Source of the DNA: Toxoplasma gondii ME49
Taxonomy: Eukaryota > Apicomplexa > Conoidasida > Eucoccidiorida > Sarcocystidae
Direction of reading: 5' to 3'
DNA length: 64,000 bases
Assembly: GCF_000006565.2 (NCBI RefSeq)
Contig: NC_031473.1
Coordinates: 1,557,903 to 1,621,902 of the forward strand
Shown here: one piece after another, positions 57,101 to 64,000 of the stretch
Numbering within the stretch: position 1 is the stretch's first letter
Layout of the letters: each line of letters begins with the position of its first letter
Notes under the pieces: generated by a model
Seen by the model: only the letters and a program-made list of their open reading frames with translations
The model's database searches: none
What the model was told of the DNA's origin: nothing
Translations under genes and position numbers: made by a program

Positions 57101-59214
57101 ATCTCCTTCACCCGAAACATCGCCCCCTCGCTCTCCTCTTCAGAGCATCTCGAGGAAGGCCGCTTCTCCTTGCTTCTGACTTTCCTCAAAGATTTCCAGA
57201 CCGAGACCGGGCTCTTCCAAAGATCGCAGACAGCACGAACGCGAATCTCCCAGCGAAGAGACGCCGGACAGGAGAGCGAGAGGAAGACGCAGAAGCAGAG
57301 CGGTGGAAAGAAACGACCGAGGAGCAAGCGGGAAGAAACGCCTCACAAGCAGAGACTCAAAGCCTCCCGTGTGACTCCTGTCAGCGAAGAAGGAAGTCTC
57401 TGAAAGTGGACGGCAAGGGCGTAGATCCAAGGAGAAGTACAACAGATAAACCGTCTGGCGTGTCTCTTTCGAGTTCTCCGTCGGCAAACGCGAATCTCGA
57501 ACAAGCTCTGGAATCGGTGCTGCGAGACGAAAACGTTTACTCCCGTGTTTCTGATTACCTCCGTCGATACTTTCAGGCGTACATGGATCGCCGCACTCTC
57601 GTGCTGGGTCTCGCGTCTGCCTCTCCTTCTTCGTCTCTTTCCCCTGCCTTTTCTTTTTCGTCTTCTGAAGCGCAGCCGTCTGAAGAGAGACCTGCGTTCG
57701 TTGTTCTCACTAAACGTCGAGGTGTCGACGAGATTTTGGGATGCCCAAGGGAGTTTTCAGCTTCTTCTCACCAACAGCGCTGTCGAGGGAGATCGGCCCA
57801 CACGGCAGGAAGCGCCGAAGAAATTCAGATTCCATCCTCTTCTGCTGATCCTGTCTCACGCGCCTCCTGTCCCCAGGGCTCCTCTTCGCAATTTCCTTCT
57901 CCCTCGTGTTCTTGTCTCTTTTCTCCTTCGTCCTCTCCTTCTGCTCTTTCATCTGGGTTTCCTGGGAGACCTCGTCACTGTGCTTGCGGCCAGGGAGAAG
58001 ACGAACGCATTCATTTCTCGTTTGACCACGCCGTGCAAACTGTCCCCTTGCCTCTGTCTCCACTGTCTCCTTCTGTCTCCTCGCTGCTCCAGAAGCTCAG
58101 AGGGCGTCTGGGAAGAAGGCCTGAGAGGCGGTGGCTGACGCCTCAAAGCCTGTTGACTGCTGTGGAGAGACTCGCAGAGCAGGAGGCGTGGCGACGGATC
58201 GCTCGCGAGTATCTGAGATCTGTCCACGGAGAAGAGGCAATCCCGCGACAGAACGAGCAATTGGAAAAGAAACAGGAAGTCCACAGTGCCAGCGAAAGCG
58301 AAGAAACGAAATCATCTGCGAAAAAGCAGAGGGTTGAACGTGCGCTGGAGCCTCCAAGACGCGAGACAGCAGCCTGTAACAGAATTGACGCTGAGAAGAC
58401 CTCGCATTCTCTCTCCTCTTTTTGCTCATGTGACTCTTCTTCCTCTCGCTCTCTCGCTTCGTGTTCGGCATCTGCTTCCTCCAGTTCGGTTTTCTCCTGC
58501 TCGCCGTCTTCGGATTTCTCTGGGGCTTCCTTTGATCCCCGGCAGAAAGCCGCTGAGAGCTGTGTCAAGGCGAGACTTTTACGAGAGCCGCTCCCCATTG
58601 CATGCGCTGTTTTAGAAAACTTGAGAGAGGAGTTCTGGGCAGAAATGGAGAAGGCGGCTGCCGGAGGTCACGACCCTCTGCCTGCGTTCGTCCTCTCGGA
58701 TTCAAAGACAGCCGACAAAAAAAAGGAGGAAGCAGAAGACCGAGAGGTGAAGACAGGCGAAATCGGTTGTCGGTGGCCGCGACAGGGTCGTGAGGAGCAG
58801 AGAGAAGACTGCGAGAGACGCAGATCGGCCTCAGGTGCAGAAACGGGTCGCAGCGGAGAGAGAAGAAAGCAGTCGGTGCGAGAGCAAGACTGGACGACAG
58901 GAAAATCGGAAACCTGTTCTGAGCGCGATGAGAATCCCCAAGAACCGATGATGAGGAGCAGAACACATGTCGAAGAAACGAGTGAGATGCAGAAGGAAAG
59001 AGAGCAGAAGACACGAGAAGAAGGGAGGCCAAAATCTGAGGCGCCAGAGACAAATAAAATCCCAGTTAAAGCGGTGGGAAATGCACAGGCGAACAGGCAA
59101 CACACTCTAGGGGACAAAGAAAAAACCAAAAAAGACCTTTTCCTCGAAGCCCAAGTCGACTTCCTCCTGCAGATGTATCTACACACAGACCAGATTCTTC
59201 GTCACAATACGTAG
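45165..59214 (+). CDS. Giant WD-repeat (beta-propeller) protein with long disordered insert
   Basis: I do not recognise the family. Start caccATGtcc at 45165. Exons with matching phase: 45165-45491, 46107-46365, 47535-50890, 51066-51136, 52064-52163, 52836-52929, 53608-53683, 54094-54114, 54336-54457, 54930-55081, 55373-55620, 55874 to about 55970, about 56076-56332, 56403-59214; roughly 2,650 residues. WD-like blades recur: LCGTQAGRVFVLKAETF, VIAGNVRGHVFVWQV, WIGYGDGTVAVFAL, LSGNELVTVWSVRTL, LAGCVDGSISVRRL, AAFVGDASGVVFTLP, SVACVRLQILDVHTG and STLLLSGLTRMRAIETG. A roughly 900-residue acidic, Ser-rich insert separates the second and third. The last exon has helical patches (YSRVSDYLRRYFQAYMDRR, LLTAVERLAEQEAWRRIA, ACAVLENLREEFWAEMEKA) between disordered parts. 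Ending the gene at 54262, with a separate gene at about 56266-59214, is possible but breaks the propeller. The 3' end of the third exon and the 55874/56076 junction are uncertain. Confidence 0.75.
48930..48971 (+). repeat. 21-bp tandem repeat with TGTACATACA dyad
   Basis: Two head-to-tail units of gtgtacatacactcggagag type inside the large third exon of the WD-repeat gene, encoding VHTLGEG and VHTPGGD. Each unit carries the near-palindrome GTGTACATACAC. Confidence 0.9.
53440..53525. repeat. (TA)n/(CATA)n microsatellite in WD gene intron
   Basis: TA and CATA repeats in the intron between exons 52836-52929 and 53608-53683. Confidence 0.9.
54660..54830. repeat. ATAC/(TA)n/GATA microsatellite in WD gene intron
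   Basis: Mixed ATACATA, TA and TAGATA repeats filling the intron between exons 54336-54457 and 54930-55081. Confidence 0.9.
55602..55730 (+). repeat. Duplicated 5' splice-site region, copies 100 bp apart
   Basis: The sequence around the donor at 55621 (tgcctcccagtaagag then gtactgatca) recurs as cgcctcgtagtacgag then gtactgatca, with the second gtactgatca at 55721, exactly 100 bp downstream. The match is about 22 of 26 bases around the donor, including all ten intronic bases. Confidence 0.85.
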
Positions 59215-60889
59215 GCGCCTCTAGCTTCAAACAGAAATTCCCCCAAAGTTACCGTTGGCACGCGCCCCACACTCCCATATAACTATGCACAAGTATGTAA
59301 ACGCGTATATATGTATATACATATATGTATATATACATATATATCTATATGCATGTCAAAGGTTGTCTACCTAGCTGGCAGGTTGTACAATTGTTTCTTC
59401 CACAATTTTGAGCAGATCTGAGAGGTTCAGTTTCCTTACGTTATTCAACTCTTGCATTCCTTCACTGCAAAGTATCTCATGCTGGAGGGAAGGAGCTCTT
59501 TTTGTATGTCGTCCTTTGCCACCGCGTCGTGTCGGTATGACGGCTTTTTCGGTTGTGCAGCTCAGAATAGTCGGGGGTATCTCTCAATTCACAGGTCCTT
59601 TTTTGTCCGTTACTTTCGTTTGAAAATGCCGTTTCAATGCAAACCAGTCAGAGGGGTTTTGAAATATGCAGATTTGTGCGTTTGCGTCCGTAATTAGTCC
59701 TTCGATGCACTATCGGTTCTCTGTCGGTTTTCAGCATGTGCACTGCAGACAAGCATGCGTTTTAGCCCTCCATTAAGTACTTGCTTGATGACCCAAATCG
59801 TTTGTTTACTCATGGACTGAATGGACGCCATCTGGCTACATATAGAAGTGGGCCCCCGGTCGCAGTTGCGCACTTGCTGTTCCGGTGCCTTTTCTGGAAC
59901 CACGCCGTTATATCGTTACTGAGTTGTCTTTGTCCCCACATTTTGCGGTATTAAGAAGTTCGACCCAAAACCGAGGGTTCTTCAGCATGCGTGGTATTAG
60001 CTTGTCAGTGCAATACCTCTAACGAGGAAACTTATTTGATTAGCGGAACCGCATACAAGGCTAGGCTTTCTGGGCTTGAGACTGTCACTGCAAAACGCAT
60101 AACGCGGTGGAAGAAAACACTTTTGACTAAGTTTTTGAAGGCCTCTGGATTACCAGAACTGCTCCGTTGGGAACAGAAGTCCAAAGACGAAAGGCAGTAG
60201 TTGCGTGTTGCCTGTGGCATCTCCCGGCTCAGCGTTGATCCGGGTGGCCAGTTCCGGCGTTCTTGGATATATGTGATGAATTTGAAATTTGTGGAAACAC
60301 GCCTGCACAGGAACACGAACTGTTTTGGTCTAAACGACTTCCGTGATCTTGGAAAGCAAATGCCTCCTTGCACCCAAGCGACAGAAAAAAGCTTTCACTT
60401 GCTCCACGTATAATGTCCCTGCATCGGTTGTCCTGGTAACATCCTGTGTATTTCTAAAGTTGCGCATACGGTCCGCACGCAAATACCGCCCCCAGAAATA
60501 TCCTGTACACAAAGGGGCTTCAAACAATTGTGAAACTGCTGAATTGTTGCGCCAGAACACTAGCCTTCAAAAGTAAAAAGTAGACATAGGTGCTGCTTCA
60601 GGCCGTTCCTCAGCGGGTGAACGCTGTGTAAAAAAAACTCGACGAAACGGCTTCGGCAACATTTCGACACTTGAGCCCCGTTCCCGCACCCAAACTCAAA
60701 TAAAAAACATTCTTTGTCGCGTTTCTATCCGTGAAAAGCTGTCGATGCTTCATGTCGTCAGCTTGGAGTAGGGTTTCCTCTAGCTGCCTTTACGGGGGCT
60801 TTTCGCCGAGCCAAAACACGACAGCAGGTTCCAACAGGGGGCATATTTTCCTACCCCGTTTTGCACGATCTCTCCGTATCTTTTCGCCG
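59215..60889. other. Intergenic between convergent WD gene and four-helix membrane protein gene
   Basis: It contains a TA/TACATA microsatellite at about 59300-59352. The remainder is near-balanced in composition, and I see no conserved frame in it. The two flanking genes converge, so it should contain both 3' UTRs. Confidence 0.5.
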
Positions 60890-61591
60890 TCACCGCGGAG
60901 TATCTTCTGCAAAAGACGGGAACTGGGCTGAGAGGGCATCTTCTTCGATTTCTTCTGCCGTTCGCTTCTCGAAACCCGTGCCTCCAGCTTGCAGAACCCG
61001 GTAGAAACTCCAGAGCATACTCAAGACGAAGTGGGCAAGAAGCAACTGCACTGCGTAGAATGCACATAACGTTGCCTCGTACAAAGCAAACGAAACTTCC
61101 ACTTGCCGATAAACCTGTACGGGTCTGGTTCCACTTTGGTCAGATACCGTATCCGTCATGACCGCGTACTGACTCAGCGTTACACGAGGGAAGTCTTCTC
61201 TCCCCGCTACAGAGGCAGAACTGTGCGTGACCTTCCATAGAGAAACCGCCGCAAGAGCCATCTGAAGTGCCCACAGAAGGTAGACCATAATCTGAAGGTA
61301 GAAAGAAACGAACGCGATAAATGCGTTTTGTTGTCCCGCTGCACAGAGCAGCAGCGTCGCTGTGACTAGCCCCAGGACAGCTCCTGAGGTGAAGGCCGCT
61401 CCCCGGATGTTGAAATCCAGCACGAGAAACACAGAAAAAGCAATCAAAAACACTGCCCAGAGAGTCACAGCTGTGCCAAGAGCACAGCAACAACACTGAC
61501 GATACGTGGAAGGCTTTTTCAGAGAACCTCCGAGCAGCGGCTGATCCTCAGCCGGAGCCTCCGGGTCGTCCACCGCCGTTTGCACCGCCAT
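60890..61591 (-). CDS. Four-helix membrane protein with acidic dileucine and Cys cluster (unknown function)
   Basis: Single-exon protein of 233 residues starting at the ATG at 61591, which has a favourable context (G at -3 and +4). I do not recognise a named family. The N-terminal 30 residues are acidic and hydrophilic and contain EDQPLL (15-20), which fits the [DE]xxxL[LI] endosomal or vacuolar sorting signal. Cys33-Cys36 form a juxtamembrane cluster that could be palmitoylated. Hydrophobic helices lie at about 37-59, 64-85, 90-118 and 168-200. A 50-residue polar loop joins helices 3 and 4, and the C-terminal tail is acidic (EEIEEDAL). With both ends cytosolic, the topology resembles LAPTM-type or tetraspan proteins, but the loop lacks tetraspanin CCG. 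The gene has no introns and converges on the WD-repeat gene. Confidence 0.8.
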   Translation of the reverse strand: MAVQTAVDDPEAPAEDQPLLGGSLKKPSTYRQCCCCALGTAVTLWAVFLIAFSVFLVLDFNIRGAAFTSGAVLGLVTATLLLCAAGQQNAFIAFVSFYLQIMVYLLWALQMALAAVSLWKVTHSSASVAGREDFPRVTLSQYAVMTDTVSDQSGTRPVQVYRQVEVSFALYEATLCAFYAVQLLLAHFVLSMLWSFYRVLQAGGTGFEKRTAEEIEEDALSAQFPSFAEDTPR

Positions 61592-62975
61592 GACCAGAAA
61601 AAAGACAAGAAAAGGAGAAGCTGGTAGGAAAGAGGGTAAAGAAACGATCCTTTCCTACGCCGACGTGGGACTACGAAACCTCGGGATGCGCTCTATGACA
61701 TCGTTAGAGCTCTGCGGAGACGTCGACACCCGTTGTCGGTTACGATACAGAACAAAGAACACACGAGAGAAAAAACAGAGGCAGAAAAAGCAGTGGGAAG
61801 AACATGTATCGACGAAGACCAACAGCGGTTTCTACGGAGAGTGCAGTTGACGAGGAAATGCGTGCTTCACGTGTCACCAAAAGTAGACGAATTCTGAACC
61901 TGTGTGCATAGGACAAATACTCGGAAGAACGACGGAGAAGGAAACTGGAGGAAACTACAGACGCCTGGCAGCATTTAAAAGCCTTCCTTTCGAGGTACGA
62001 GTGGTAGCCACGAACAGTAGTTGGAAAGACATTCCCACAAGACAGAACTGACTGACGGCTGTCAACGCAGCGAGGTAGCTATTATGAGGAGGACAGAGTG
62101 TTTGCAGGCACAGAAAACCGCTCTCTAGTAAATGCTACATGCCTGAGAGCACGCGGCCACACTCGCGTGGGGCATGACAACCTCAGACCTGGAGAAATTC
62201 CGTGGTAAGCGGCCCTCCGAAGCCAGCCATGTTTCTTTCTTCCGTCGCAGAGTGCCGAGTCTTAGCCGCGTTCAAGATGTGGCCGAAACAATGCACAGCT
62301 CCAAAACACAACAAACCGGACAAAGAACGTGCAACTTTCGAGGACTTACGTTCCCGCGACAAGACATGCCACAGAAAGCCACGAAAGAGGCCTAGCCCAA
62401 CAAAGGAAGCGACGGAGCTAGCTGACCCCCGATCGTAAGGCGGCTCTTGGAGTGCAATGTTTTGAGTCGATATAGCGACGGCAACCGTGGCACGAGCTTC
62501 TTCCAGTCTCTCTGTATCAGGAAGTGCTGAGGATTGACTAAAAACGGCCAGGTCTTTGTCTCGTGTTTCTGGTTCATCTGGTGTCTAAAGTGTAGCGCGC
62601 GAATACAACAGCGAGGGCGTTTCCGCAAAGTCGTCGGATGTGTCTGCGTAGCCTTGCGGAGCGAGCCTCGCGAAAACCGAGGAAAGCGCCGCATGGTGCG
62701 TTGTTACGACGAACCCAAATACTTCAGGGGAGACATCGTCCGCCAAACGTACGGAGTGTCATGTCTGCTTCTAGGAAACAACCATAGAAAATGCACTTTT
62801 CCCCACGTCTCTCTTATCTGATAAAGGAAATGGATTTTCCCACAAAGGAGCCGCCTGGTCGCAGATCCCTCGAAGTAAACGATGACGCTCCTTCCCTGCG
62901 CTTCACTTTTGTGCTCAGTGTGCACTGAATCTAGGGGATTGCAGTTTTCAGGAGACAAGATTTTCACTCAAGGTG
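61592..62975. other. 5' flank of the membrane protein gene; no other gene recognised
   Basis: The first 250 bp are purine-rich on the plus strand, as expected upstream of a minus-strand gene. No conserved frame, repeat array or RNA gene is visible in the remainder. Confidence 0.5.
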
Positions 62976-63467
62976 TCAATTGTGGCGCATGTAGCGCGAC
63001 TCAATCTTGTCTTCCATAGTCTTTGGTTGCCGGACGGCGTCGGAGTGGTGCGTATCCAGCCATTTGGCACTAGTGCTCAGTGTCAGTGCGAGGTGGGTGA
63101 CACTTTGACTCGGTGAGACCGGACTGCGAGAGCCCGTTGATCGTTTGAGAAAAGGCGCAGTGCATTTTTCTGGCTGCTTGCACTTTTTTGCCTTTCTTAC
63201 GACTAGGCTGTTTCCCTTCTTTTCGATATTTTTCCGAGGCATTGCTTTCCACTTTTTCCGGCCGTATCCCGCGAGTGCTGCGGCGACTTGCGGGTCCCAG
63301 ACTCCTCCACAATCCTCCAGTTGTCGGCCTGCTTCCGCTTCCCGTTCATTGAAATGGACTGAAGCAGATGCGCCACCTGTTTGCGTGGGTCTTGAACCAG
63401 CAAACACCACTGAGTGGCGGCTGAGAGACACTGCCGTTCCTCTGCCAGCAGTCGCAGCTCTGTACAT
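62976..63467 (-). CDS. Possible hypothetical protein (weak)
   Basis: An open frame of 163 codons begins with ATG at 63467 (MYRAATAGRGTAVSLSRHS). It contains a strongly basic centre (GYGRKKWKAMPRKNIEKKG, VRKAKKCKQ), which could be a nuclear localisation or nucleic-acid-binding patch. No family is recognised. The opposite strand is also open across much of the same region but lacks an ATG start, which slightly favours the minus strand. It might equally be a non-coding stretch or one exon of a gene extending beyond the window. Confidence 0.22.
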   Translation of the reverse strand: MYRAATAGRGTAVSLSRHSVVFAGSRPTQTGGASASVHFNEREAEAGRQLEDCGGVWDPQVAAALAGYGRKKWKAMPRKNIEKKGNSLVVRKAKKCKQPEKCTAPFLKRSTGSRSPVSPSQSVTHLALTLSTSAKWLDTHHSDAVRQPKTMEDKIESRYMRHN

Positions 63468-63500
63468 CCCATGGACCACTACACCACCGGTGAAACTCAA

Positions 63501-64000
63501 TTGGTTTGCACACTTTCTCGCGGCGACAGCTTAAACGATACAGTTTTCCGGAGTTGTTGGAGCGTCAGAAGTCCCACTCTACCGAAAGAGATGAACAAAT
63601 GGCTGCTGGGAAAAACAGTGTCATCAAAGCAAGCTTCAGCGAGTGTTCTTGATTTGTGCGGTCTCAGGGAAATCGGTCGTCAGTGCACCTCAGATGCTGG
63701 AGTGTATGTACAGGCGAACTCAGTTAGCCAAATCTTCATAGAAAAGATAAATGCGTGTCCCGTGTACAGTTTTGAGCCGCCGTCGCAATGAGAGTTTTCG
63801 TCGTGTTTTGGTGAGTCCCTGTGTCTGTTGACTGTGAAAACCTCCGCCACCCAGTCAGTGCCTCGTCTGTACCATCCTGAGGTACCGTTTCCTAGTTCAG
63901 GCGCATCAGCCACGGAAAACGCGTGCGCCTCTCGGATGCAAAAACAGATATTTCTCCCGGTTTTCCCCCTCGGCAGAAACTTTCCGTCTTCCGAGTCCCT
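63501..64000. other. Window end, nothing recognised
   Basis: No conserved coding sequence, repeat or RNA gene is seen. TGTATGTACA occurs at 63703, one of several copies of this dyad in the window. Confidence 0.4.

Noticed and set aside
1..64000. CRISPR arrays, prokaryotic operons, riboswitches, tRNA genes
   Set aside because: No regularly spaced direct repeats of CRISPR type, Shine-Dalgarno-led gene clusters or tRNA cloverleaf signatures were noticed. The DNA is eukaryotic in structure.

Overview
The window looks like nuclear DNA of a cyst-forming coccidian (Sarcocystidae, the Toxoplasma / Neospora / Hammondia group). The signs are intron-rich genes with GT-AG introns and pyrimidine-tract acceptors, dense GCATGC motifs, (TA)n and GATA microsatellites, purine/pyrimidine-biased flanks, AGAGACG promoter-type motifs, and proteins carrying long Ser-rich or acidic low-complexity insertions. 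No prokaryotic, viral or organellar gene was recognised. Species cannot be decided from this sequence alone.

Layout. 1-1085 is a sharply AT-rich block without a recognisable gene. 2293-17730 (minus) is one long gene of more than 20 exons encoding a CC2D2A-type ciliary transition-zone protein (C2 domain, inactive transglutaminase-like domain, conserved C-terminus). 19725-20879 (minus) is a single-exon MoaC (molybdenum cofactor step 1) with a mitochondrial-type presequence. 22962-24413 (plus) is a single-exon ARFRP1/Arl3p-type Golgi GTPase with a Ser-rich insert, an acidic tail and Arg in place of the catalytic Gln. 26309-28071 (minus) is a gamma-glutamyl(amine) cyclotransferase-fold protein. 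32615-40264 (plus) is a ten-exon secretory-pathway protein with seven N-glycosylation sequons and a MATH-like stretch. 45165-59214 (plus) is a very large multi-exon WD-repeat (beta-propeller) protein with a disordered insert of roughly 900 residues. 60890-61591 (minus) is a single-exon four-helix membrane protein with an acidic dileucine signal and a Cys cluster. The last 2.4 kb holds no confident gene.

A 468-bp segment occurs twice in opposite orientation (24465-24932 and 30821-31288), almost identical, flanking the cyclotransferase gene. It is the clearest unexplained structure in the window.

The genes are not an operon-like set. Two share themes: the transition-zone protein would act in the flagellated male gamete, and the ARFRP1-type GTPase at the trans-Golgi. 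MoaC and the GTPase are divergent and share about 2.1 kb of 5' flank. MoaC and the CC2D2A gene are in tandem on the minus strand. The GTPase and cyclotransferase genes converge. Exon boundaries were placed by reading splice sites and checking that codon phase carries through each junction; unresolved junctions are named in the entries.
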